The translations under genes were made by a program, and so were the position numbers. A stretch of DNA of 64,000 nucleotides, from the NCBI GenBank assembly GCA_963764235.1, contig CAVXRO010000011.1, forward strand, positions 124,001-188,000, in the 5' to 3' direction. The stretch comes from DATFVA01 sp963764235 (GTDB lineage Bacteria; Bacteroidota; Ignavibacteria; Ignavibacteriales; Ignavibacteriaceae). The notes beneath the pieces are model-generated. The model ran no database searches. It was given only the letters and a program-made list of their open reading frames with translations, and was not told the origin of the DNA. Shown in pieces: positions 8,952-17,990 of the stretch (its first letter is position 1; every line of letters begins with the position of its first letter).

Positions 8952-10481
8952 TTAATGTCCCGGTTTCCTTTTATCAGCTCTCCAGAAGATATCCTCGTGA
9001 AGAGGGATCTGCATACCGTTGGTAGCTTCAAGCCAGGCATAAACTCTCCTGTTAAGGTCTTTAATTAATTCCTGGTGCTTTGGATTTTTAATAAGGTTAT
9101 GTTTTTCCTCAGGATCATTTTCGATGTCATACAGCTCATCAATATCCCAGATACCGTGGAATGTCATATATTTATATTTATTTGTTCTCACTCCAAAGAC
9201 TGTCGGGGTATGCGGGAAAGGTCTTTCCCAGAAGTATTCATAAAACACCCTGTCGCGCCAGTCGGATTCTTCACCTTTTAACTGGGGAAGAAACGATCTT
9301 CCATCCATATCATCGGGTGTTTTTATTCCTGCAAGCTCAAGGATAGTGGGGGCTATATCGATATTCTGAATAAGATCAGGAATTCTAGTTGAAGGAGAAA
9401 TTAGTCCCGGAGCATAAGCAAGCAGCGGGACGCGCATCGATTCCTCGTACATCTGCCGTTTATCTATTAGTCCGTGTTCCCCCAGCGAGAACCCGTTATC
9501 GCTCATATAAAAGACGATAGTATTTTTATCCAGACCTGTCTCTTTCAAAGCATCAAGCACGCCGCCGATGCCCTCATCAAGAGCCAGGATTGTTTCGCAG
9601 TATTTTTTATAAAACTCATCGAACTCCATCTGACCATGGTACATATACTCAACCCCATGCCAGCCGTATCTTTGAGCCTTTACCCACCGCGGTTTATCGT
9701 CATAATTTTCTTTTGTGTCAGCCATGGTATCAGGGTAATCGATTTTAACATTATCAAACTTTCCTTTATGACGTTCCGCGGGTTCAAACATTGCATGCAC
9801 CGCTTTATGAGAAAGGTACAGGAAGAACGGTTTTCTTTCGGTATCAGATGACCGGCTTTTCTCATTAATATAATTCACTGCATATTCAGTAAGGATATCG
9901 GTTATATAACCCTTTCTCTGGACGTGTTCACCGTCCTCATTCATCAGGGGATCATAATAAACTCCCTGCCCCTTAAAACTTATCCACTTATCGAAACCTT
10001 TCCTCGGTTCATCGCTCTCATTCCCCATGTGCCACTTACCCATAAACGCTGTTTCGTAGCCGGTCTGCTGAAGATACTGGGGGAAGAAGATATTGCTTGC
10101 CGGAACCGGGGAATCGTTGTCAACAACACCATGCCTGTGCGAGTACATTCCTGTTAGTATGGAGGCACGGCTTGGAGAGCATAATGAGGTTGTAACAAAT
10201 GCATTCTGAAGATGAGCCCCTTCTTTAGCCATCCTGTCGAGGTTCGGTGTTTTAAGGAATTCCGGTTTACCCATAAAACTCATAAAGTCATACCGATGAT
10301 CATCGCTAAGTATATAGATGATGTTGGGAGTACCGGCACCGGGAATTCTTTCTATGCGCCTCTCTTTATTTGATGCGGGGAATGAGAAATTTCCCGAGGC
10401 CACGAATGGAAGTGCCGCTGCTGTTAGTCCTGCCTTCTCAATAAATTTTCTTCTGCTGTAACCCTTTCCTTTTTCTTTCAT
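8952..10481 (-). CDS. Tat-exported sulfatase (Cys-type, formylglycine-dependent)
   Basis: Sulfatase of the alkaline-phosphatase-like superfamily, 509 residues, hydrolysing sulfate esters, probably of a sugar. The N-terminus has a twin-arginine signal (YSRRKFIEKAGLTAAALPF, Arg10-Arg11). Asp60-Asp61 (YILSDDHR) begin the metal site. Cys101 in LCSPSRAS is the residue converted to formylglycine. Other conserved pieces are GKWHMGNE, VFYMSDNGFSLGEHG and NIDIAPTILELAG. Because the active site is a Cys-type CxPxR, it can be matured by the radical-SAM maturase encoded two genes away (12874-14109). Sulfatases of this subgroup (S1) in polysaccharide loci act on sulfated glycans; exact position specificity is unknown. 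Confidence 0.95.
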   Translation of the reverse strand: MKEKGKGYSRRKFIEKAGLTAAALPFVASGNFSFPASNKERRIERIPGAGTPNIIYILSDDHRYDFMSFMGKPEFLKTPNLDRMAKEGAHLQNAFVTTSLCSPSRASILTGMYSHRHGVVDNDSPVPASNIFFPQYLQQTGYETAFMGKWHMGNESDEPRKGFDKWISFKGQGVYYDPLMNEDGEHVQRKGYITDILTEYAVNYINEKSRSSDTERKPFFLYLSHKAVHAMFEPAERHKGKFDNVKIDYPDTMADTKENYDDKPRWVKAQRYGWHGVEYMYHGQMEFDEFYKKYCETILALDEGIGGVLDALKETGLDKNTIVFYMSDNGFSLGEHGLIDKRQMYEESMRVPLLAYAPGLISPSTRIPDLIQNIDIAPTILELAGIKTPDDMDGRSFLPQLKGEESDWRDRVFYEYFWERPFPHTPTVFGVRTNKYKYMTFHGIWDIDELYDIENDPEEKHNLIKNPKHQELIKDLNRRVYAWLEATNGMQIPLHEDIFWRADKRKPGH

Positions 10482-10567
10482 AATGAGAACCTTATCTTAT
10501 GATTCCTAAAACTCTTTCCTGCTGCCGAAACGGCCGGGTCCGGTTTATCAGACTGCAGCCTCTTCAG

Positions 10568-12799
10568 TCACTCCTTTTCATCAGTTACTTCAAATGATGC
10601 CGACAAAAGATCAACTGAATTACCCCCGATATACACTGTAAAAGTTCCCGATTCCACAACAGGCTTCATATTTATATCAGGGAATGAAAGCATACCAGGA
10701 TTTATTTCGAATTCAACCTTTTTTGTTTCGCCCGGCAGGATCTTCAGTTTATTAAAGCCTTTGAGTTCTTTGACCGGTCTTGTAATACTTGCATAATCAT
10801 CCCTTATATATAACTGGACGACCTCTTCACCGGTATAATTTCCCGTGTTCTTAACATTCACTGAAACTTTAACTGATTCGTCTTTCTTAATCCTTTTTTT
10901 TGATACTTCAAGATTATTATAGCTGAAGGTCGTGTAGCTTAAACCGTATCCGAAAGGATAAAGAGGCGTGTTGGGAGAATCGGTATACTTTGATGTATAT
11001 TTATCCTCTTCGTCAAAAGGTCTGCCTGTGCTCTTCATGTAATAGTAAAGCGGTATTTGTCCCGTCGACCTCGGAAAAGTAATTGGTAGTTTCCCGGAGG
11101 GATTATAATCTCCTAAGATAACCTGTGCAATTGCATTGCCCGCCTGACTCCCTAAATACCATGTTTCAAGGACGGCGGAGGCATTTTTCGATATCCGGTT
11201 AATTGTGAGGGGTCTTCCGTTCATTAGAACAACAACAACAGGTTTTCCGGTCGCCTCAATCCTGTTTAGAAGTTCCTGCTGAACTCCGGGGATATTAAGA
11301 TTTGTTTTACTTTCTGCCTCCCCGCCCATCCCCCTTGATTCACCCGCTGTAACAATAACTATATCAGCCTTTTCTGCGGCTGCAATGGCAGCATTAAATT
11401 CCGTAAAGTCGGAGTCATTAACATTGCACCCTTTCACAAAATCTATCATGGTATTTTTATTTACCGTGTTCTTTAGTCCCTGCAGAACACTTACAATATT
11501 TTCAGGCTTATATCCACCCGCCCATGGTCCTGCGGGATCATCATTATTATCAGCAAAGGGACCTATAAGAGCTATCCTTTTTACTCCCCGGCTTACTGGA
11601 AGTATATTATTGTCATTTTTAAGTAGAACTATAGATTCCTTTGCAAGCTGAAGTGCGATGCTGTCTTTATAACTTTTACTGAGATTGTTTTTAGTGAAAT
11701 AAGAGATATCAGTATAAGGGTTATCAAATAATCCCAGCCTGAACTTCATCCTCAGAACATTCCTGACAGAGTTGTCAATGTCTTTTTGGGAAATTTTTCC
11801 CTCTTCCACAAGATTTTTAAGATTGGGCGCGTAGGGATTTCCGTCAATTGAGTCGCCAACCATATCAATGTCAACACCCGCTTTGAAACCTTTAAGAGCT
11901 GCTTCTTTCATATCTCTTGCAAAACGGTGCCGTACAAGGTCCCCCACCGCATTATAATCACTGATAACCACACCGTCCCACTTCCATTCATCCCTTAGAA
12001 TTTCAGTTAAAATAAAATGATTCGCAGAAGCCGGGATCCCATTAAGATCATTGAAGGCACTCATTATTGATGCCGCACCTCTTTCTACTGCCGCATGAAA
12101 GGGAGGCAGGTATACTTCCCGGAGGGTTCTTACGGAAATATCAACTGTGTTGTAATCCCTCCCGGCTTCCGCCCCTCCGTATGCGGCGTAGTGTTTGGGA
12201 CAGGCGGCAAGGCTGGTTCTGTTATAAAGACTTTCACCCTGGAATCCCTCAACCCTGGCCGCGGCAAAAACACTTCCCAGATATGGATCTTCACCCGATC
12301 CCTCCACTACCCTTCCCCAACGGGGATCGCGTGCGATATCTACCATGGGAGCATAGGTCCATCTTGTTCCCTGTGATGCTGATTCAAAAGCTGAGATGCT
12401 GCAGGATTCTTTTACAAGTTCAGGATTCCAGCTGGAAGTCCCGGCAAGAGGTACGGGAAAGGTTGTGTAGTAACCATGGATAATGTCGTTCGCAAATATT
12501 AAAGGTATGCCTAACCTTGTTTCTTCCACTGCGATCCTCTGTATCCTGTTGCATTCTGAGGGTCCTCTGAGTCCTATAAGCACAGACCCGATCTGTTCAT
12601 TCCTGATAAGTTCTTCTTTTGCCGGGTCCATACCCACAATTTGAACCAGCTGACCTATTTTTTCATCGAGCGTCATTTTTACGATAATACTGTCGATTCT
12701 TTTTTCGATATAATCATCCGGATTATCGGGATTAAAGCGCCCCGAAAACGAGATTAGTCCTGCGAATAGTATAAGAGGAAGAAGTAGAATTTTTCTCAT
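10568..12799 (-). CDS. Glycoside hydrolase family 3 beta-glucosidase (BglX-like)
   Basis: Periplasmic GH3 enzyme of 743 residues, a usual length for three-domain BglX-type beta-glucosidases. It has a signal peptide (MRKILLLPLILFAGLISFSG), an N-terminal barrel with KHYAAYGGAEAGRDYNTVD (about 202-220), and nucleophile Asp281 in GVVISDYNAVGD. The usual SDW is SDY here. The second alpha/beta sandwich carries the candidate acid/base glutamate in GESRGMGGEAESKT, and a C-terminal fibronectin-III-like domain starts near 640. It likely removes terminal glucose from oligosaccharides made by the GH144-like enzymes encoded upstream. GH3 enzymes acting on sophoro-oligosaccharides are known, so context suggests but does not prove beta-1,2 specificity. 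Confidence 0.93.
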   Translation of the reverse strand: MRKILLLPLILFAGLISFSGRFNPDNPDDYIEKRIDSIIVKMTLDEKIGQLVQIVGMDPAKEELIRNEQIGSVLIGLRGPSECNRIQRIAVEETRLGIPLIFANDIIHGYYTTFPVPLAGTSSWNPELVKESCSISAFESASQGTRWTYAPMVDIARDPRWGRVVEGSGEDPYLGSVFAAARVEGFQGESLYNRTSLAACPKHYAAYGGAEAGRDYNTVDISVRTLREVYLPPFHAAVERGAASIMSAFNDLNGIPASANHFILTEILRDEWKWDGVVISDYNAVGDLVRHRFARDMKEAALKGFKAGVDIDMVGDSIDGNPYAPNLKNLVEEGKISQKDIDNSVRNVLRMKFRLGLFDNPYTDISYFTKNNLSKSYKDSIALQLAKESIVLLKNDNNILPVSRGVKRIALIGPFADNNDDPAGPWAGGYKPENIVSVLQGLKNTVNKNTMIDFVKGCNVNDSDFTEFNAAIAAAEKADIVIVTAGESRGMGGEAESKTNLNIPGVQQELLNRIEATGKPVVVVLMNGRPLTINRISKNASAVLETWYLGSQAGNAIAQVILGDYNPSGKLPITFPRSTGQIPLYYYMKSTGRPFDEEDKYTSKYTDSPNTPLYPFGYGLSYTTFSYNNLEVSKKRIKKDESVKVSVNVKNTGNYTGEEVVQLYIRDDYASITRPVKELKGFNKLKILPGETKKVEFEINPGMLSFPDINMKPVVESGTFTVYIGGNSVDLLSASFEVTDEKE

Positions 12800-12873
12800 G
12801 AAGTATTATTTATTGTATTTTATTCTAATTACGATTGTTATTCTGAACTTCAGAAACAAGTTTCGCCAATTCG

Positions 12874-14109
12874 CTAATTCGCTAATTTCACTAAATTCGT
12901 CTCCATAACATTTGAGGCCGGTCTTTTATTTACAAGTTCGTCTGCCATAAATTTCATATAAGGTTCAATATGAATGAAGAATCTTTTGTATCCTGCACAG
13001 AGAAAATTTAATCCATCTTCACCGTCGGGTGTCTTAATAAATCGGTGCTTGGGACATTCGCCATTGCACGCATACCTTACTTCACAGTCAAGGCAGTACC
13101 GGGGAAGACTGGTTTTCTTATCCAGACCAAACTCAACCTGCTGCCGGGAAAAAACCAATGACTCCAGCGGACTTTCCATTATGTTACCCAGCTTATTTTC
13201 GGGATATACATAGTGATCACAGGAATAAACATCACCATTATGCTCAATTGCCAGTGCTTTGCCGCAGGTTTCCTTGAATACACAAAGACTTTGCTGAATA
13301 CCGAGCTGACTTTCAAGGGCCACATCAAAGATCTGGATGAAATATCTGCCCACATCCTTTTTCACCCATTCATCGAAAATCTCACATAGAAAATTGCCGT
13401 ACTGTAAAGGTTCAACAGACCAGCCGGTTACGTGCGATTCTCCATTATAGGCGGGTGAGACTAATTGCAATTCTTCCGGGGAATTGGTCCGTTCAACTAC
13501 AGGAATAAACTGCATATATACGCTGCCTGCCTCTTTCAGAAAATTATATACTTCAAGCGGGTGATAAGAGTTCTCTTTATTCACTACTGTAAGCGTATTA
13601 AATTCTACGTGATGTTTTTTCAGGAATTCAATACCGCGCATTACTCTATTAAAAGTCGGCTGACCGCCTTTTAATACCCGATATTTATTATGCAGATGTG
13701 CAGGACCGTCGATTGAAATCCCGACTAAAAAATTATTCTCTGAAAAGAAGCTGCACCATTCATCATCGAGAATTACACCGTTTGTCTGAAAGCCGTTCTC
13801 AATTCTTTTTCCGTCCGCGTATTTCCTTTGAAGCCTGATAACCTCTTTGAAATAATCTACTCCGAGTAACGTAGGTTCTCCTCCCTGCCATACAAAGCTT
13901 ACAGTTTCGACTTCCTGCCCTTCAATTTTCTGCCTGATAAATTGTTCAAGCACATCGTGTGACATAGTAAAGTCTTTGTTTCCGGGATAAAGCTTTTCCT
14001 TCTCAAGGTAAAAGCAATAGCTGCAGTCGAGATTACATATCGGCCCTGCTGGCTTCGCCATCACCTGAAAGTATTTAGGCTCATTCATCATTTTACTTTT
14101 CTGTCTCAT
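12874..14109 (-). CDS. Anaerobic sulfatase-maturating enzyme (radical SAM, SPASM)
   Basis: Radical-SAM protein of 411 residues that oxidises the active-site Cys (or Ser) of sulfatases to formylglycine in the cytoplasm. The SAM-binding cluster motif is CNLDCSYC (Cys25, Cys29, Cys32), preceded by the anSME-typical MAKPAGPI. The SPASM region supplies auxiliary clusters: CGKALAIEHNGDVYSCDH, then CLDCEVRYACNGECPKHRF, and a final FLCAGYKRFF. Start could be Met1, or Met7/Met8 (MMNEPKYF), which fits the family better. Its client is very likely the Cys-type sulfatase at 8952-10481; a Tat substrate folds in the cytoplasm, which suits cytoplasmic maturation. Confidence 0.95.
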   Translation of the reverse strand: MRQKSKMMNEPKYFQVMAKPAGPICNLDCSYCFYLEKEKLYPGNKDFTMSHDVLEQFIRQKIEGQEVETVSFVWQGGEPTLLGVDYFKEVIRLQRKYADGKRIENGFQTNGVILDDEWCSFFSENNFLVGISIDGPAHLHNKYRVLKGGQPTFNRVMRGIEFLKKHHVEFNTLTVVNKENSYHPLEVYNFLKEAGSVYMQFIPVVERTNSPEELQLVSPAYNGESHVTGWSVEPLQYGNFLCEIFDEWVKKDVGRYFIQIFDVALESQLGIQQSLCVFKETCGKALAIEHNGDVYSCDHYVYPENKLGNIMESPLESLVFSRQQVEFGLDKKTSLPRYCLDCEVRYACNGECPKHRFIKTPDGEDGLNFLCAGYKRFFIHIEPYMKFMADELVNKRPASNVMETNLVKLAN

Positions 14110-14200
14110 AAGTTATACACCACCCAACCATACAGCCATTAAACAATTTAACCATTCAACTACACCCTTAAATTCCCGTAATTTTGCAATTTGTAATCTC

Positions 14201-15568
14201 TCAATCCCTAAATCCCAATCTCTCCAGTCCCTGCTGTATTACCGTGTCTTTCATTGAATATTTCCAGATTAATCCTGTCCTGTAATTTTCGATCATAATT
14301 ATGATGGGACCTTCATCGAGTCCCAGGTAATCCTTATCAAACCAGTTAACTGTAAGATTAAATGCATCTTTAAAGCCGTACTTTCCCCACAAGCCTTTGT
14401 GGCCGTATTCATCATAAAGATATTTTAGCGTGGGAATACAGACTTCCGGGGCAAATGGCATTGAGCCGGCCGCTGCTTCAGGAGTTATTGTTCCGTCCTC
14501 GGCAATGGTGAGTCCAGGTCCGCTGGCTCCTCTCCCGGCATACCCATGAAATTTTTTTCCTTTCATCTCAAAATCACCGGGGCCGTCGCACGCGCTGATA
14601 CCCCAGGTGAGGGAATCGTAGCCTTCCCATCCTTCGGGATTCTGAATGCAGTACATCCGGTTAACAAAGGTAGCTCTTCTCGAATTTTCAAAGTAATCTA
14701 TTCCTTTTTCTCTCATATATTTATCAGGAAGATCTTTCAGATCGACAAACATCTGGCTGAACTGGTGTCCGAAGAGAGGCGGAAAGATTACGTGAGGCAG
14801 ACCTTCATAAGGTTCCTGCCAGTTATAGCCTGAAAGCCACACATCGTAAGCTTTCATTGGTTCCGTCAGGTTAGTTCCTGCCGCAAGGATATACAGGTAA
14901 AGGGCTTCTGTATAACCGAACCAGCCAAAATCACCAAGCCCTCTTTCAGGATCATACCCCATAGAGATTAAACCGATATGGTTATCAACCCTTGATTTTT
15001 TTATTACCGTCCAGTCCCAATCAACCCTGTTTGTAAGCTTATTACCTAGCTCACGGATCTCTTTTTCTGTCTCATTATCACAGTCATAATACTGCACAGC
15101 AAATCGGATTCCTGCCAGGAGCCAGGCTGTATCGATGGTAGAGAGTTCACAATTCCATTCACGCCTGCCGGTATCCATTTTAAGAAAGTGATAATAAAAT
15201 CCTTTATACCCGGTTGCATCAGGCTGTGTGCTCTGTTCCGAGTTCAACAGGAATTTTTCCAGGTTTAGTGTAAGCTGTGCGGCTTTCTCCCTGGAAATCC
15301 AATTGTGTTCGGCCCCGATGGCCCACGCGGCAACTCCCCAGCCCGAAGCCGCTGTTGTTGCAGGTGAATCTTCCGTGCTGCGGTCCTTTACTAAACCGTT
15401 CTGTGGGTTAATTTCATTTATAAAATAAAGGAAGGAACGGTATTGAAGGGTATCAAGAAAGCTGCTTTCCTCTTCTGAAGGAACGTATTGTGAAAAAAGA
15501 AACTGGCTGCTTATTATGAAAAGAATAAAAAGTAATTTTTTCATATCTGCCCGGGGTTTGTTTTTCAA
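14201..15568 (-). CDS. GH144-like glucoamylase-family enzyme (candidate beta-1,2-glucanase), periplasmic
   Basis: Exported protein of 455 residues with a signal peptide (MKKLLFILFIISSQFLFSQ, after an optional upstream Met). It belongs to the 'putative glucoamylase' family (PF10091) to which CAZy family GH144 endo-beta-1,2-glucanases belong. Typical motifs are DRSTEDSPATTAASGWGVA near the N-terminus, GYDPERGLGDFGWFGYTEA in the middle, and GLDEGPIIIMIENYRTGLIW at the C-terminus. It has no sorting domain, so it probably stays in the periplasm, unlike its larger neighbour encoded just upstream. The acidic residues in ELSTIDTAWLLAG and ITWGISACDGP fit the family's active-site cleft. Specificity for beta-1,2-glucan is inferred from family membership. 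Confidence 0.87.
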   Translation of the reverse strand: MKNKPRADMKKLLFILFIISSQFLFSQYVPSEEESSFLDTLQYRSFLYFINEINPQNGLVKDRSTEDSPATTAASGWGVAAWAIGAEHNWISREKAAQLTLNLEKFLLNSEQSTQPDATGYKGFYYHFLKMDTGRREWNCELSTIDTAWLLAGIRFAVQYYDCDNETEKEIRELGNKLTNRVDWDWTVIKKSRVDNHIGLISMGYDPERGLGDFGWFGYTEALYLYILAAGTNLTEPMKAYDVWLSGYNWQEPYEGLPHVIFPPLFGHQFSQMFVDLKDLPDKYMREKGIDYFENSRRATFVNRMYCIQNPEGWEGYDSLTWGISACDGPGDFEMKGKKFHGYAGRGASGPGLTIAEDGTITPEAAAGSMPFAPEVCIPTLKYLYDEYGHKGLWGKYGFKDAFNLTVNWFDKDYLGLDEGPIIIMIENYRTGLIWKYSMKDTVIQQGLERLGFRD

Positions 15569-15598
15569 TGCACCGGGATAAATCTCCGGTGCTAACCT

Positions 15599-17989
15599 TT
15601 ATTTCAGGAGGCACATTTTACGGAAAATCGTCTTTCCTCCTGCCTTTAGGACGTATAAATATATACCGCTGGAGAGACCTCTGCCGTCAAAAACTACGCT
15701 GTAATCTCCAGGGGATTTTTCCTCACTTAAAAGAGTTTTTATTTCGTTTCCGAGGATATCGTAAACCTTTAAAGTCACCGGTCCTGATTCCGCAATATGG
15801 AATTTTATATGCGTTGCAGGATTAAACGGATTGGGATAATTATTCATCAGGACATAACTTTCCGCAGCAGTAGGTTCACTTTTAACTTCGGTGAAATCAG
15901 GTACGAAGCCAATAGCATCAAGCATCGGCTGAATTTCGGGATTAGCCATAAAATAATTCCAGAGCAGCTGCGTTCTGTAGTTCTCGATCATCACTATAAT
16001 TGGACCTTCATCGATTGCGAGGTAGCTTCCTGCATACCAGTTCTGTGAAAGATTAAACGCATCTTTGAACCCGTATGTGCCCCACAGGTTATTGCCGTAC
16101 TCATAAAAGAAACTCTTCATTGCCGCAATGGATTCATCCGGAGTGTACGGCATTGATGATAATGCGGCTGTCGGGGCAATGGTCCCATTATCGTTTGTGG
16201 GGGAAAAAGCGTTATACCCGAACGGCCCGTCGCTGGCTGTTAGTCCCCACGTATCTTCATCATAGCCTGTATAGTTCCCGGGGTTATCGATACAGTAGGC
16301 TCTGTTGATAAGCGTCTGGTTCCGGTTATTTATAAAATAATTCGTGTAATCATCCTTCTTGTTCCGGGGATCAAAACCAAGGAATGAATAGTGAACGAAA
16401 AATAAAGGGCCGCCGAAGGGCCAGCCTACATACAGAGGAATACCATAATAGGAATTGCCGTTCAGATAATTTGAACTGCTCGCCCAGCCAAGGTGATATA
16501 CAGAAGCCGGCACCGGGTGTGTTGGTGATGCGATAGCAAGAAGATAGGTTATCATACATTCATTTGGACCCTGGATCGGGAAGTTCATAATCCAGCCGTA
16601 GTTAGGCGACCAGTGCCAGTAAAGAAAGTTGCCGTTATCTTTCCGGTACCAGTCCCATTCAACCCCCTCCCAGATATTGGTTATAAGATTTCTTACCTGT
16701 TCTTCATCAGTTGTGTTCTGATTAAAATACTGCCGGGCTGCTAGTAATCCCTGTATAAGATAAGCTGTTTCAACAAGGTCCCCGCCGTTATCATACTGGC
16801 TGAATGGAATTACTGCGCCGGTAGATCCGTTTAAAAAGTGAGGGTAGGCACCGTGAAATCGATCTGCATTAATTAAGAAGTTAAGGATCGTAAGCATACG
16901 ATCAATTCCCTGCTGCCGCGTTATATAACCTCTTTCGATTCCGACAAGTAAAGCCATAACGCCAAACCCTGAACCACCGGATGTAACTATTTCATTGTCT
17001 CCATTGGATCGATCCCTGGCAAGCCCCGATACAGGGTGAGCAAAATCCCAGAAATATCTGAATGTGGCCCTCTGAACCGAGTCGAGAAGTACAGTGTCGG
17101 GCAGAGAGGTTGTGGAAGCTGTTACTGCCTCGCTAAGCTGAGATTCATTTAAGCTGGAATCAAATGCAGATAATTTATAACTGAATGTCTTAGGGGGCGC
17201 ACCTGTATTGTCGGTATATGAGGTCACATCCGGCTGAATAGAAGCGATAATCTGAAAATCGCTTCCGCCCGATCTGTAAAGCCTGTAGCCTGCAAGGTCA
17301 TTCTCAGGATTCGCTATCCAGCCGATGTCAATAACTGTATGGTATCCCTCGGCTGTTAAGCCGGAAGGAACCGCAGGAGGCGTTACATCGTTCTCCTCTG
17401 CAGATTTCATCAGCATCTCATCAAGGTAGATAGTCCTTATATTTCCGTCCGGATTGTTCTGAGCGAATCCGATACCCGTGACCTGAGTTAGATCGGCATT
17501 TCCGGGCGACTGAAAAAAAGCATCCAGAGGAATTGAAACACGGATCCACTCATTTACGGGTATGAGATTAATATAATCGGCAAGAGGTTCCCTTTCGGTC
17601 TGATTGTTTTGAGCATCTTCAAGGAAAACAGCAGGAAGAAAAGCGGAATCGATTGCAGCCAGTGCAAAGACACGGAACGTAATAGAATCCTTTAATGTCG
17701 CATCATGAGCCGCAAAACCGTCGCTCCCTATACTTACCTGCCAATCGCCGTTACCCGATACCCATTTGATTCGCAGAGCATTTAAACCGGAATATTTTCT
17801 CCCTGCGTCAACAGGTGCATTAACTCCATTGGCTAATATGACAATACTAGGACTTGTATATTCACCATGACTATAAGGATAGTAACTATCATTTGGACTG
17901 TCATTAAAGAATAAGTAAGGCTGAGCTGTTAAGACAGAACGCACTAATAAGATAAATAGTACTAATTTCGAAATAAATTTTTGCTGCAT
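15599..17989 (-). CDS. GH144-like enzyme with CBM-like, FnIII and T9SS sorting domains
   Basis: A 796-residue exported enzyme. After the signal peptide there is a carbohydrate-binding-like beta-sandwich (about 25-195), one fibronectin type III domain (about 205-290: VTPPAVPSGLTAEGYHTVID), then a GH144/PF10091 catalytic domain (about 300-700: DRSNGDNEIVTSGGSGFGV; AIDEGPIIVMIENYRTQLLW). The last ~85 residues form a T9SS type A sorting domain with MNNYPNPFNPATHIKF and a terminal GIYLYVLKAGGKTIF segment. It should therefore be exported to the cell surface, where it would make the first cuts in the polysaccharide. It is a paralogue of the shorter enzyme 30 bp downstream; the pair suggests one surface and one periplasmic glucanase. 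Confidence 0.9.
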   Translation of the reverse strand: MQQKFISKLVLFILLVRSVLTAQPYLFFNDSPNDSYYPYSHGEYTSPSIVILANGVNAPVDAGRKYSGLNALRIKWVSGNGDWQVSIGSDGFAAHDATLKDSITFRVFALAAIDSAFLPAVFLEDAQNNQTEREPLADYINLIPVNEWIRVSIPLDAFFQSPGNADLTQVTGIGFAQNNPDGNIRTIYLDEMLMKSAEENDVTPPAVPSGLTAEGYHTVIDIGWIANPENDLAGYRLYRSGGSDFQIIASIQPDVTSYTDNTGAPPKTFSYKLSAFDSSLNESQLSEAVTASTTSLPDTVLLDSVQRATFRYFWDFAHPVSGLARDRSNGDNEIVTSGGSGFGVMALLVGIERGYITRQQGIDRMLTILNFLINADRFHGAYPHFLNGSTGAVIPFSQYDNGGDLVETAYLIQGLLAARQYFNQNTTDEEQVRNLITNIWEGVEWDWYRKDNGNFLYWHWSPNYGWIMNFPIQGPNECMITYLLAIASPTHPVPASVYHLGWASSSNYLNGNSYYGIPLYVGWPFGGPLFFVHYSFLGFDPRNKKDDYTNYFINNRNQTLINRAYCIDNPGNYTGYDEDTWGLTASDGPFGYNAFSPTNDNGTIAPTAALSSMPYTPDESIAAMKSFFYEYGNNLWGTYGFKDAFNLSQNWYAGSYLAIDEGPIIVMIENYRTQLLWNYFMANPEIQPMLDAIGFVPDFTEVKSEPTAAESYVLMNNYPNPFNPATHIKFHIAESGPVTLKVYDILGNEIKTLLSEEKSPGDYSVVFDGRGLSSGIYLYVLKAGGKTIFRKMCLLK

Positions 17990-17990
17990 T

